Source: Acidimicrobiaceae bacterium (lineage in GTDB: Bacteria; Actinomycetota; Acidimicrobiia; Acidimicrobiales; UBA8190). From it: a stretch of DNA of 64,000 nucleotides. Positions 1 to 7,194 of the stretch are shown here, piece by piece. Within the stretch, counting starts at the first letter, position 1, and each line of letters starts with the position of its first letter. The translations under genes and the position numbers were made by a program. Location of the stretch: positions 9,858 to 73,857 of the forward strand of contig PLZB01000105.1 of assembly GCA_003151955.1 (NCBI GenBank), written 5' to 3'. A model generated the notes under the pieces. The model was not told the origin of the DNA. It did no database searches and worked only from the letters and a program-made list of their open reading frames with translations.

Positions 1-167
1 GACCCGTGGAAGCCGGCGTCGCCGAGGGCGAAGATCCCCCCGTCGTCCCCGACCAACCAGTAGCCCTGGGTCGGAGCCGTGTTTGCTTTGGCCGTCGATG
101 CCGGCCCCATGATGTCGAGCATGAGGGCGGTGAGCAGTAGCGACGCGATGCGGGCGACAGATCGCAT
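1..167 (-). CDS. Secreted GYWLVG-repeat protein, 5' part only
   Basis: Only the first ~55 codons lie in the window; the gene runs off its left edge. A basic start (MRSVARIAS), a hydrophobic stretch and ...STAKA form a signal peptide. It is followed at once by the repeat GYWLVGDDGGIFALGDAGFHG-like unit (given in part: GYWLVGDDGGIFALGD), the tandem repeat typical of acidimicrobial exported proteins. The ATG at 167 has GGAGG seven bases upstream. The protein should be exported and act at the cell surface, probably as a beta-propeller-like fold. The related protein at 5449-7161 carries six such repeats. Function is unknown; the repeat and signal peptide are clear. Confidence 0.75.
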   Translation of the reverse strand, partial: MRSVARIASLLLTALMLDIMGPASTAKANTAPTQGYWLVGDDGGIFALGDAGFHG

Positions 168-202
168 TCCGATCCTCCGAGGTGACCCCGCATCTGTAGA
201 CC

Positions 203-316
203 TCATCGCCACGAGTCGAGCCACGAGCCTGTGTACGGAGTGGTCAGGCGGAACCCCTGCGCTTCAGGCAAGCCGGCGATGGGCTCGGCCACCTGCCGCT
301 GGAAGGCGCTCAGCAT
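203..316 (-). pseudogene. Truncated AbiEii/AbiGii-type nucleotidyltransferase remnant
   Basis: The frame begins with an ATG that overlaps the stop of the gene at 310-648, as in a coupled operon. It reads MLSAFQRQVAEPIAGLPEAQ and a few more residues before a stop after 37 codons. The start resembles the N-terminus of AbiEii/AbiGii-like nucleotidyltransferases, which usually run FQR.VA..I..LPEA.GF.LAGG, but everything from the glycine-rich motif onward is missing. I read it as the 5' stump of a deleted toxin-like gene. Recognition rests on about 20 residues. Confidence 0.5.
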
Positions 317-648
317 GCCAGCTCGACACCGCGGTGGCTTCTGAACCAGACGGCCCAGGCCCGGCGGACGGCTCGGGGGAGTACGAGGTCGTCCCAGAGG
401 CGGAGCAGCTCGTCGACGTCGATGTACGAGCGGACATCGGCGTCCGTCCCCTCGCGGAGGACCTGCTCGTAGACCCGGGCCCGATCGGCAGACTGTGAAA
501 GGTCGTAGGTCTTGGGCGCTCCGCTCCAGCGGACGTGCAGGGGCAAGTCGACCACGCCCGACGCCTTGACGATGGCAGGATCGTCAGCATCATCGGGAAC
601 GGCGACCGGCCGGGCATGGGGCCCCAATTCGAGCGAGCGGGTTCTCAC
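310..648 (-). CDS. Conserved hypothetical protein, partner of an AbiEii-like gene
   Basis: A 112-residue soluble protein with no signal peptide or membrane segment. The stretches IVKASGVVDLPLHVRWSG and the C-terminal LPRAVRRAWAVWF..HR.VELAC match, from memory, a small actinobacterial family usually encoded just upstream of AbiEii/AbiGii nucleotidyltransferases. The downstream stump at 203-316 overlaps its stop codon and fits that arrangement. The start is GTG at 648. A good -10 box lies so close that the mRNA may have almost no leader. Biochemical role unknown; an antitoxin-like role is inference from the neighbour only. Confidence 0.6.
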   Translation of the reverse strand: MRTRSLELGPHARPVAVPDDADDPAIVKASGVVDLPLHVRWSGAPKTYDLSQSADRARVYEQVLREGTDADVRSYIDVDELLRLWDDLVLPRAVRRAWAVWFRSHRGVELAC

Positions 649-654
649 GACACG

Positions 655-660
655 ATTGTA
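655..660 (-). promoter_or_regulatory. -10 box TACAAT for a near-leaderless transcript
   Basis: On the minus strand TACAAT lies six bases before the GTG at 648, which places the transcription start on or next to the start codon. No convincing -35 is visible. Leaderless mRNAs are common in actinobacteria. Confidence 0.4.
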
Positions 661-758
661 GGTTCACATCCCTTGATTCCTGACCTCTCACATCGCCGCG
701 TCCCGGTCGGCCTTCGCTGTCGGTCGGACTCGATCGCACCCAGGAATCTGACGGCAGG

Positions 759-929
759 TCCATCGCGCGTTTATCGCGCGTTCGCCGCAGTCCGCCCTGG
801 TTCGCCTCGGTCCACCGTGGGGCCGGCCGTTCCCGGACGGTTCGTTGTCGTCCGTTGCGGTTCGCCGTTGGCAGCCTTGCAACGATTCCCAAGCTGAGAA
901 CGCGGGTTCGATTCCCGTCGCCCGCTCCA
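759..929 (+). repeat. Dispersed repeat copy R1 ending in a tRNA-Gly(CCC) 3' fragment
   Basis: The copy begins with a direct repeat of ATCGCGCG (761-780), continues with ~100 bases rich in TTCG/TCCG words, and ends in the tRNA part at 886-929. The same order recurs at 7563-7673, 11092-11248 and 33841-34012. The ~125 bases before the tRNA part are conserved between copies although no tRNA 5' half is present, as expected for the arm side of an integrase attachment site. There is no credible protein in either strand. The interval 649-1440 holds only this repeat and the arm at 1034-1190. Confidence 0.75.
886..929 (+). other. 3' fragment of tRNA-Gly(CCC), probable att core
   Basis: TTCCCAA is a 7-base anticodon loop with anticodon CCC at 888-890. 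Then come a variable region, a T-arm (GCGGG-TTCGATT-CCCGT), the acceptor 3' strand CGCCCGC, discriminator T and CCA. The five bases before the loop do not pair with the stem, and no D-arm or 5' acceptor strand exists upstream. It is therefore a fragment and not a functional gene. Such anticodon-loop-to-CCA fragments are the normal footprint of tyrosine-integrase elements that use a tRNA gene as attachment site. Confidence 0.7.
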
Positions 930-1033
930 GAATTCGGGACAAAGTCCCTGGTTGTCAGCGGCTCGGAGCCAGCCGAGCGTCCGGAGCCGGATCCGAAGCC
1001 ATCGCGCGTGATGGCGCGTACGCCGCCGTCCGT

Positions 1034-1190
1034 GCCGAGATTTGAGCCGCCGAGGGGCAGTGCGGCCGAGGGTGACTTCACAACGGTCCTGGTCAGAGGG
1101 CTGGCCGAGCTCAGCTCTTCCTGGAGAGCTGAGGACATCATCCAGGAAAGCTGAGTACGTGGGCAGGTGGTCCGCAGCGACCTTCAGGAC
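1034..1190 (+). repeat. Second arm of the repeat, homologous to 7677-7835
   Basis: Blocks shared with 7677-7835, in order: GA.ATT.GAGCCG, GAGGG.AGT, GGTCCTGGTCAGAGGG, GAGGACATC, and CCAGGAAAGCTGA.TAC. Similarity on this outer side of copies R1 and R2 means both descend from one longer sequence. No open frame is conserved between the two copies, so this looks like non-coding element sequence. Confidence 0.55.
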
Positions 1191-1440
1191 CGGACGGCTC
1201 CCGGGGGAAGGTGGGCCACCCACGCTTGATCACCACTCCCCGGCTGGCTTGGGCACGGCTCCATCGCGCGTTCGTTGCCAGTACCCAGGAGACGCATCCG
1301 GTTCCGGCGGCGTTCCGTTATCAGCCGAAGGCTCTGCAGGTCGCCCTTCGGCCGAGCATCATGTGGTGGTGGAACGCTGACAACGTGCGCTGATCGACCT
1401 TGCTCACCAAGTCGCTGCCCTCAGCTCAGAGGGGCTCTCG

Positions 1441-1659
1441 ATGAACGACGCCGCCATCCTGGAGTCCGAGTTCCACCTCCTCAATCACGACCTTCCCGGA
1501 TATGAGGATTTTGAGCTGGCACTCGCCCTGTACGAACCCGGCGGGAAGGGCGATCTCGTGGGCGAGGACGGACTCCGCAAGGCAGCCATCGAGCTTCTCC
1601 ACGACCTCGACGATCACTCGCTCTGCCTTCACCACTTGCCTCTGTGGGAGCGCCCTTAG
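1441..1659 (+). CDS. Small hypothetical protein
   Basis: A 72-residue acidic protein (MNDAAILESEFHLLNHD...). Third codon positions are nearly all G or C while the first two are not, which supports real coding. GAGGGG lies eight bases before the ATG. No membrane segment, signal or known motif is visible. It stands alone between the repeat arm and the convergent immunity gene, ending 22 bases from the latter's stop. Function unknown. Confidence 0.45.
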   Translation: MNDAAILESEFHLLNHDLPGYEDFELALALYEPGGKGDLVGEDGLRKAAIELLHDLDDHSLCLHHLPLWERP

Positions 1660-1681
1660 CCTTGCGATCCCGGGTGTCGGG

Positions 1682-2080
1682 CTAACGCAGGTCAGCGCCG
1701 GGGGCCCAAGCCAGGTCGAGACCGGGCGGCAACGGCTGGGCCTGGCGGACGATCGCGTCCATCGCCCGGCGCAGATCCGGATGTGCACGCCAGAATTCCG
1801 GTGTGACCTCCGCAACGTTCTTGAGTAGGTCGCCCGGGTAGTAGTCGCCCTCCGCCAATGGGTCGAGGGTCAACCGCTGAATGGCCAAGGGCATGAGATG
1901 GATTAGCGACATGCCCTGGCCGATCATGATCCGGAGGTCTTCGACGGTGAAGTCGGAGAGAGGCTTCCTGCGCAGTGCGTGGCAAGTCACCACAAGGTGC
2001 GATGGGAACTCGGGCTCGCCCCAGACGACGCGTTCCAACTGCTCCAGTGTCCTGCTGAGATCGGAGGCGAGGTCGGCCAT
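1682..2080 (-). CDS. CdiI-like immunity protein
   Basis: A 132-residue soluble protein. The core VEDLRIMIGQGMSLIHL, then a run to LDPLAEGDYYPGDLL and EFWRAHPDLR, matches the family annotated as contact-dependent growth inhibition immunity protein, which binds and blocks a delivered toxin. The ATG at 2080 is the only usable start in frame; an upstream GTA is not one. It is the last gene of a minus-strand run behind the HTH and PIN genes, 56 bases after the PIN stop. No cdiA-like toxin gene is in the window, so it may be an orphan protecting against neighbours. Family call good, target unknown. Confidence 0.7.
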   Translation of the reverse strand: MADLASDLSRTLEQLERVVWGEPEFPSHLVVTCHALRRKPLSDFTVEDLRIMIGQGMSLIHLMPLAIQRLTLDPLAEGDYYPGDLLKNVAEVTPEFWRAHPDLRRAMDAIVRQAQPLPPGLDLAWAPGADLR

Positions 2081-2136
2081 TTCCGCAGAATACGGCGGCC
2101 CGGACCAATCTGTTGGGTTGTGCGTGTACGCGTCCG

Positions 2137-2697
2137 TTACACGAGCGCGGCCAGTTGGCGTGCTGCGTCGGGGGCGCCGGCGGCGGCGAGGTTCTTTGGG
2201 ACCTCGGAGGAGGTGAGGGGAGGGTGGGCGGCGTCGCGGGCCAGTTCGCGGATCACGACCACGACCTCTTCGGGGACGTGGTCGATGAGGTCGAGGAGGA
2301 AGTCGTCGAGGCGGATGATCTCGAGGTTGAACGGAGCGATGGCAGTGGCCGGGAAGTCGGCGACGTTGTTGGTGATGATGGCGTCTGCTCCGGCGGCGAC
2401 GGCGCGCGCCACGACGTGGCGGTCGTCGGGGTCGGGGAGCACGATCGAGGTTTCGAGGTGTTCCGAGCCGTCGACGAGGGCGTCTTCGAAGGCGACGTTC
2501 ATGGCGGCGAAGCGGCGGGCGATTCGTGTCTCGTCGAGGTCTGGGTGGAGCTTGAGGACGGTGCACTGCGCCTCGGCGAGGATCCGGTGCGACCAGACGG
2601 GACGGTAGAGCTCTCGCTCGGCCAGCCGAAGAAGCACGTCGGTGGCCACCATCGGCACGATGACGTTCGCGTCGAGGACGACGGTGAAGCTCTGCAC
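2137..2697 (-). CDS. PIN-domain toxin (VapC-like)
   Basis: A 186-residue protein with a PIN fold. VVLDANVIVP carries the first acidic residue, ILAEAQ the conserved Glu, LPDPDDRHVVA the central Asp pair and IITNNVADF the last Asp. These four acidic positions bind metal in the ribonuclease active site of VapC-type toxins. The start is GTG, three bases after the stop of the HTH gene, so the two are translationally linked in antitoxin-toxin order. The ~50-residue tail after the PIN domain is usual for the longer PIN proteins paired with HTH antitoxins. RNA target unknown. Confidence 0.8.
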   Translation of the reverse strand: MQSFTVVLDANVIVPMVATDVLLRLAERELYRPVWSHRILAEAQCTVLKLHPDLDETRIARRFAAMNVAFEDALVDGSEHLETSIVLPDPDDRHVVARAVAAGADAIITNNVADFPATAIAPFNLEIIRLDDFLLDLIDHVPEEVVVVIRELARDAAHPPLTSSEVPKNLAAAGAPDAARQLAALV

Positions 2698-2700
2698 GGG

Positions 2701-3216
2701 CTACGGCTTCGCCGGCGAGCTCAACTCCCTACGTGCCTGCTTCAACGCGGCCGCGACCTGTTCCGGGGTTTCCGCCGAGCCGTAGAGACCCATGGCGGCT
2801 GCTTCCCTGGTCATCTCGGCCAGGGTGGAGCGCCGCTTATGGCGACGGGTCTGCTTGTAGGCGACGAGATCGGAGAGGAACACGTAGCGGTGCCGTGAAG
2901 GCTGCTCGTAGGGGATGTTCCCGGCTTCGAGGAGACGGACCAGCGTTGGCCGGCTGACACCGAGGAAGTCGGCCGCCTCCCGGGTGGTGAGACGCTGGTT
3001 CGTCGGCACGACGGAGATGGCCTGACCCTTGGCCATGGCCGAGACGACATCGACGAGGACGTGGTACACCTCGACCGGAAGGATCGTCCCCTCCCCGTCG
3101 ACGCCGGTCAGAACCGGTGCGGTCGTCTCGTGGAGGAGATGGTCGAGCGCTACCAGCTGCCGAAGGTCGCTCGGCGGCATGACGACGTCATCGGACAACT
3201 CCGCTTCGACAGCCAC
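2701..3216 (-). CDS. HTH antitoxin (excisionase-type DNA-binding domain)
   Basis: A 171-residue protein. Residues 76-98 form a MerR/excisionase-type helix-turn-helix (RLTTREAADFLGVSRPTLV...), followed by a wing-like PYEQPSRHRYVFLSDL. The C-terminal AAMGLYGSAETPEQVAAALK segment is typical of antitoxins that pair with PIN toxins and probably wraps the toxin. GTG start at 3216 preceded by GGGAG. The protein should neutralise the PIN toxin and repress the shared promoter; A-rich repeated words at 3277-3303 upstream may be its operator. Confidence 0.8.
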   Translation of the reverse strand: MAVEAELSDDVVMPPSDLRQLVALDHLLHETTAPVLTGVDGEGTILPVEVYHVLVDVVSAMAKGQAISVVPTNQRLTTREAADFLGVSRPTLVRLLEAGNIPYEQPSRHRYVFLSDLVAYKQTRRHKRRSTLAEMTREAAAMGLYGSAETPEQVAAALKQARRELSSPAKP

Positions 3217-3262
3217 GGCACACTCCCTTCACCCGAGACCAGGGTCCTCTGGACCCACACCC

Positions 3263-3303
3263 AGCATACCATCCAGAACGCGCAAAACGAATAGAACGAA
3301 CAA
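3263..3303 (-). promoter_or_regulatory. Probable promoter/operator of the HTH-PIN pair
   Basis: On the minus strand TATGCT (3268-3263) is a reasonable -10 box, 47 bases before the start codon. Upstream the words TTCGTTCT, TTCGTTTT and GCGTTCT repeat in phase between 3303 and 3277, which would suit binding by the HTH antitoxin. The -35 is poor. The rest of 3304-3558 contains no gene I can support. Confidence 0.35.
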
Positions 3304-3558
3304 ATCAGCCGCCTCCGGACGGGATCACCATCCCGCGTGCGCCGTCGTCTTTCGACGGGCGAACGACACCCTGTCCTGGAGCATGGCCTTGCGGCGCTCC
3401 CCGAACCCGGGGGGCCGCGCCCTTCCTCATCTATGACGGACTTGTCGTAGCCCGACCTGCCGAGAACATGTTTGTCATATCCGCTGGTCCGCCCTGTTGG
3501 CTGGCACGTAGTGAACCGCCGGCCTCGATGACCGCTCGCCGGTTGGGGTGGGATCAGG

Positions 3559-4443
3559 TCATTGCCACGCCCCTACGTCGGGGTTCCAGGTCCCTTCCGC
3601 TGCGCCTCGCAGCACGGGGTCGGCGAACACCTCGATGCCTGCCAGGACGACGTGGAATTCGACAGGGACCCGCTCCTCGAGTCCTTGCTTTCGCACCCAG
3701 GCCTGCCATTTGGTCTGGGCCATGTCGCCGTAGCCGGTCAGGGTGTCGTTGAGGGTGGCGAGCTGGACGCCTCGGCTTATGGCGACGGTGGCGATCGACT
3801 TGGCCAGCGTTGACGCTTCGAGGATATGTCGGCGCGACAGAAGGTAGACGTCGGAGAAGTCGCGCCACCTGGTGTTCACGGTTCCGCGTTGGATGGCGGT
3901 GACGATCTTCTCGGCGAGGACCATTTCGATCGGGTAGCCCCTCAGTCGGAGCACCCCGCCGAGCAGCCTGGGGATCTCGACGTGGCCGGGCTCTGGCCAG
4001 ATGGCGTCCCCGACGTTCACATCGACGTGAAACGAGACATCTGCTCGGTCGAGATGGCAGTGCATGGAGACCCGGACACCGGAGTACTCCTCTTCGTCGC
4101 GGATCACCTGGGCGGTGGCGCTGGCGGCGTCGAAGGTGAGCCCGTCGTCGATGGCAACCTCGGCGATCTCGCACACGACGGATCGGACGGTCTCGGTGTC
4201 GTTGTTGAGATCCTCGGCGTGCAGGTCGACGTCGCGTGTCGCCCGCCTGGAGTCGAACGCGGCGAGCAGGACGCCGCCTTTCAGGACGAGCTTCTCGGCT
4301 TGCCGGGTTTCGGTCATCCGGGCCAGGAATCCCTCCAGAGCGTAGAGGTCGAGAAGCTCGTCGGTCGGGCGCTTCTGTTCCTTGGCCAACTTCCGGAGGT
4401 CGAGGTAAGCGCGTCCAGCCGACGAGTCCCGCGAGACGTTCAT
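3559..4443 (-). CDS. abiEii: AbiEii-family nucleotidyltransferase toxin
   Basis: A 294-residue protein, the usual length for the family. VLKGGVLLAAF at residues 53-63 and RDVDLHAEDLNN at 70-81 give the KGG and DxD motifs of the nucleotidyltransferase fold; the DxD aspartates bind metal and nucleotide. AbiEii-type toxins stop growth, and MenT relatives do so by adding nucleotides to tRNA. The ATG overlaps the abiEi stop as ATGA, so translation is coupled. With abiEi this makes a complete type IV toxin-antitoxin/phage-defence pair. Substrate not readable from sequence. Confidence 0.85.
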   Translation of the reverse strand: MNVSRDSSAGRAYLDLRKLAKEQKRPTDELLDLYALEGFLARMTETRQAEKLVLKGGVLLAAFDSRRATRDVDLHAEDLNNDTETVRSVVCEIAEVAIDDGLTFDAASATAQVIRDEEEYSGVRVSMHCHLDRADVSFHVDVNVGDAIWPEPGHVEIPRLLGGVLRLRGYPIEMVLAEKIVTAIQRGTVNTRWRDFSDVYLLSRRHILEASTLAKSIATVAISRGVQLATLNDTLTGYGDMAQTKWQAWVRKQGLEERVPVEFHVVLAGIEVFADPVLRGAAEGTWNPDVGAWQ

Positions 4444-5033
4444 AGGAGGATCTCGAGCGCGGTGCGGAGAGGCCTGTCCGTGCGTGGCAACTGTCGGGCC
4501 ATGCTGAGGAGCTGCGCGGGCTGGGTTCCGGGCGCGGCGATCCAGCGCTTCAGGGCCTCGTTGGCGGTCTCGTGGCCTTCCCGACCGCGAAGCCTGAAGG
4601 CGTCGATGATGCAACGCTCAGCCGAGTAGATGCCGATCGAGATCCCGGAATCCAGGTTGGCCTCCATCCGTCCGATCTCGAACGTGGCAGCTTCGAAGGC
4701 ATGCCATTGGATGGGGCCGTCGATGGTCGGCCGCCGCATCCCCCGGGGAAGAGCGATGTCGTACCTGCGAGGGATGTCGTCGGTCAGACCGTGGCGGGCC
4801 AGGGCCGAGGAGAGACACAGCGTCGACTCGGGTCGCAGCGCCGCGGCGGCCAGAAGCGTCGGGTCAGCTGTGCCGGCGCCAGCCCACTGGTAGAGCCCTC
4901 GGGCCAACACCTCGATCGACCCGGTATCACGGAGACGGTAGATGGAGCCCTTCGACAGGCCGAGCTGGCGCGCCGTGTCGAACGTGAACCAAGGTCGGGC
5001 CTCCAGTTCGCTGAGCAGTTCAGCTGTATCCAT
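4440..5033 (-). CDS. abiEi: AbiEi antitoxin, winged-helix repressor
   Basis: A 197-residue protein. The N-terminal ~50 residues (FTFDTARQLGLSKGSIYRL...RGLYQW) are the winged helix-turn-helix of AbiEi antitoxins. The rest matches the C-terminal antitoxin domain, with ALRPESTLCLSSALARHGLTD. AbiEi proteins represses their own promoter through inverted repeats and counteract AbiEii without stable binding. AGGAGG lies seven bases before the ATG at 5033, and a promoter with repeated GTAYAC words is directly upstream. First gene of the pair. Confidence 0.85.
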   Translation of the reverse strand: MDTAELLSELEARPWFTFDTARQLGLSKGSIYRLRDTGSIEVLARGLYQWAGAGTADPTLLAAAALRPESTLCLSSALARHGLTDDIPRRYDIALPRGMRRPTIDGPIQWHAFEAATFEIGRMEANLDSGISIGIYSAERCIIDAFRLRGREGHETANEALKRWIAAPGTQPAQLLSMARQLPRTDRPLRTALEILL

Positions 5034-5058
5034 GGCTACACCTCCTTCTGGGAATAAG

Positions 5059-5087
5059 TGTATACGGATAGATGTATCTGTGTACAG
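5059..5087 (-). promoter_or_regulatory. abiE promoter with repeated GTAYAC operator words
   Basis: On the minus strand -35 CTGTAC (5087-5082), a 17-base spacer and -10 TATACA (5064-5059) precede the abiEi start by 25 bases. GTACAC, ATACAT and GTATACAC words overlap both boxes, as expected if AbiEi binds here to autoregulate. Confidence 0.5.
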
Positions 5088-5180
5088 TTATTCGGTGCCC
5101 GGGGCGAAGGTGGGGACCCGTAAGGCGGTGGCAACACCTCCGACGACGGCAACGCCCTGAACGACCCTGAAGAAACCGCC

Positions 5181-5312
5181 GTGCGATTTTCAGATGTCGA
5201 CGCCGAAGCTCGGAAGGCAATGAGCGCGGCCGAGGTGGCCGAGCACGACCGCCGTCGGGCCGACCTGGCCGTTCAGCTCCGTGCCGGGATGGCCTTCCGG
5301 GTCGAACGGTGA
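5181..5312 (+). pseudogene. Truncated duplicate of the XRE-family gene at 7195
   Basis: The first 40 codons match the N-terminus of the intact XRE protein at 7195-7512 almost residue for residue (RFSDVDAEAR.A.SAAEVAEHDRRRADLA.QLRAG.AFR). The similarity then stops, and the frame ends before the helix-turn-helix. A few bases before the start (GAA..AACCGC) also match the intact copy. The duplicate therefore lacks DNA-binding function. Two copies in the same orientation bracket the secreted protein gene. Confidence 0.75.
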
Positions 5313-5448
5313 GCTGGTGTGGGAGGTGGTGGTCGTCCCCCCGGGGGACCAGGGTGATCGACCTCCGAGGGGTGGGTCGCCGGGGACGACCCCGTCGACA
5401 TCGGGGGGATGCCGGATATGCTGCGGCCATTCGAGGCTGGGAGGCTCC

Positions 5449-7161
5449 ATGCACGCAGACAGGGCTCTCCGACGGACCGTGTTTCGGGGGGCTCCGGCCC
5501 TCCTGGTGGCCCTGGGCGGGCTCCTGGTGACCGGCACTCCGGTGGCGGCCAGCGGCCCCGTCACCGGCGCCGGGTTGACCTGGACCACATCGGTCCCTGA
5601 TGGCACCAACTTCCTCGACGGGATGTCCTGTGCGAGCTCCAGCTTCTGCGTGGGGGTCGACGACGCCGGCTCCGCATTGGTCTACGACGGGTCGAGCTGG
5701 TCGGCCCCCGTGGCCGCCGACACCGGCCAGGACCTTCAGGCCGTCTCCTGCCCCACCACCACCTTCTGCGCCGCCACTGACTTCCAGGGCGGTGTCGTCA
5801 CGTACAACGGGACGAGCTGGTCGGCCCGGAACGACATCAACGGGGTCGAACGGCTCCTCGCCGTCTCCTGCGCGACCACGACCTTCTGCATCGCCGTCGA
5901 CGGCAACGGCAACGCCTTCCAGTACAACGGGAGCACCTGGCCCTCGACGCCGATCGGCGGCTACGTCCTGACCGCCGTCTCCTGCCCGACCACCGGCTAC
6001 TGCATGGCCATGGACTTCCAGGGCGGCTACTACCAGTTCAACGGCACCAGCTGGACCTCCCGGGTGGTGTCCCCCGATACCAACAGCGGGAACGGGCTGT
6101 CCTGCCGATCGGCCACCTTCTGCACCGCCGTGGGCTCCACCGGCACGGCCGAGATCTGGAACGGAACCAGCTGGATCGCCGATACCGGCGTGGCCTCCAC
6201 CCTCAACGCGGTGTCCTGTCCGGCGGCCGGCTCCTGCGTGGCCATCGACGACTCCGGTGCCGTCTACCGACTGACAGGAACCACCTGGTCGTCCGGCACC
6301 GACGTGGACGGCACCGTCTCGATGAGCTCCATCTCCTGCTCGTCTTCGAACTTCTGCGCCACCGGCGGCGACTTGGGCACCGCTGTTGTCGGCACGGCCC
6401 ACGGCGGGGTCTCCGGCTACCGCCTGGCCGCCGCCGACGGCGGGGTCTTCGCCTACGGCACCACCTTCGACGGCTCGGCCGCCTCTCTCCACCTGGCCAA
6501 GCCCATCGTCGGCATCACCCGCACCCCCGACGGGGCCGGCTACTGGCTGGTCGGCGCCGACGGCGGCGTCTTCGCCTACGGCGACGCCGGCTTCTTCGGC
6601 TCGGCCGGAGGCTCGCATCTCACCGCCCCCATGGTCGGCATGGCTCCCACCGCCGACGGCCTGGGCTACTGGCTGGTCGGCGCCGACGGCTCCGTCCTCC
6701 CCTTCGGGGACGCCGTCAGTCATGGTTCCCTCCCGTCTCTCCGGGTCGTCCCCAACCGACCCGTCGTGGGCATGGCCGCCACCCCCAGCGGGGCCGGCTA
6801 CTGGCTGGTGGGCGCCGACGGCGGTATCTACGCCTTTGGTGACGCCCCCTACGCCGGCTCGTTGGGCGGAACGACCCTGAACCGGCCCGTCGTCGGGATG
6901 GCCGCCGGTCCCACCGGCTACTGGCTGGTGGCCGCCGACGGCGGGGTCTTCGCCTACGGCGGCACCGGCTTCTTCGGCTCCGCCGCCGCCCTCCACCTCA
7001 ACGCTCCGGTCGTCGGCATGGCGGCCACGGGCGACGGTGGCGGTTACTGGCTGGCGGCCTCCGACGGCGGCGTCTTCGCCTACGGGGACGCCAGCTTCCC
7101 CGGTTCGGCCGGGTCGATCCACCTGGCCGCACCGGTGGTCGGCCTCGCCACCGGCAGCTGA
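5449..7161 (+). CDS. Secreted two-part repeat (beta-propeller-like) protein
   Basis: A 570-residue exported protein. Residues 1-~34 are a signal peptide ending in PVAAS. The first half has seven repeats of ~40 residues with the pattern SC....FC.A.D..G....YNG.SW, each holding a cysteine pair. The second half has six repeats of the type GYWLVGADGGVFAYGDAGF. Both patterns suggest blades of propellers at the cell surface. GGGAGG sits five bases before the ATG at 5449, which also starts the signal peptide correctly. The gene sits exactly between two direct copies of the XRE gene 5' end, which suggests insertion or duplication. Adhesion or environmental sensing is possible but not shown. Confidence 0.8.
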   Translation: MHADRALRRTVFRGAPALLVALGGLLVTGTPVAASGPVTGAGLTWTTSVPDGTNFLDGMSCASSSFCVGVDDAGSALVYDGSSWSAPVAADTGQDLQAVSCPTTTFCAATDFQGGVVTYNGTSWSARNDINGVERLLAVSCATTTFCIAVDGNGNAFQYNGSTWPSTPIGGYVLTAVSCPTTGYCMAMDFQGGYYQFNGTSWTSRVVSPDTNSGNGLSCRSATFCTAVGSTGTAEIWNGTSWIADTGVASTLNAVSCPAAGSCVAIDDSGAVYRLTGTTWSSGTDVDGTVSMSSISCSSSNFCATGGDLGTAVVGTAHGGVSGYRLAAADGGVFAYGTTFDGSAASLHLAKPIVGITRTPDGAGYWLVGADGGVFAYGDAGFFGSAGGSHLTAPMVGMAPTADGLGYWLVGADGSVLPFGDAVSHGSLPSLRVVPNRPVVGMAATPSGAGYWLVGADGGIYAFGDAPYAGSLGGTTLNRPVVGMAAGPTGYWLVAADGGVFAYGGTGFFGSAAALHLNAPVVGMAATGDGGGYWLAASDGGVFAYGDASFPGSAGSIHLAAPVVGLATGS

Positions 7162-7194
7162 CGGTCGGCCATCGGGTCCAGGAAAGGAACCGCA

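Noticed and set aside
886-929. Functional tRNA-Gly gene
   Set aside because: There is no 5' acceptor strand, D-arm or 5' anticodon stem upstream of the loop. Copies R3 and R4 have a deletion and an insertion in the T-arm.
855-1154. Plus-strand frame reading ...VGSLATIPKLRTRVRFPSPAP and minus-strand ATGIEPAFSAWESLQG
   Set aside because: These are the well-known false proteins produced by translating a tRNA T-arm and acceptor stem. The DNA is the tRNA-Gly fragment of repeat R1. The same false frames recur at R3 and R4.
1682-2566. Long Arg/Pro-rich minus-strand frame reaching to 2566 as one 294-residue protein
   Set aside because: Upstream of 2080 it overlaps the PIN gene in another frame and has shadow-type composition. 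The real gene starts at ATG 2080.
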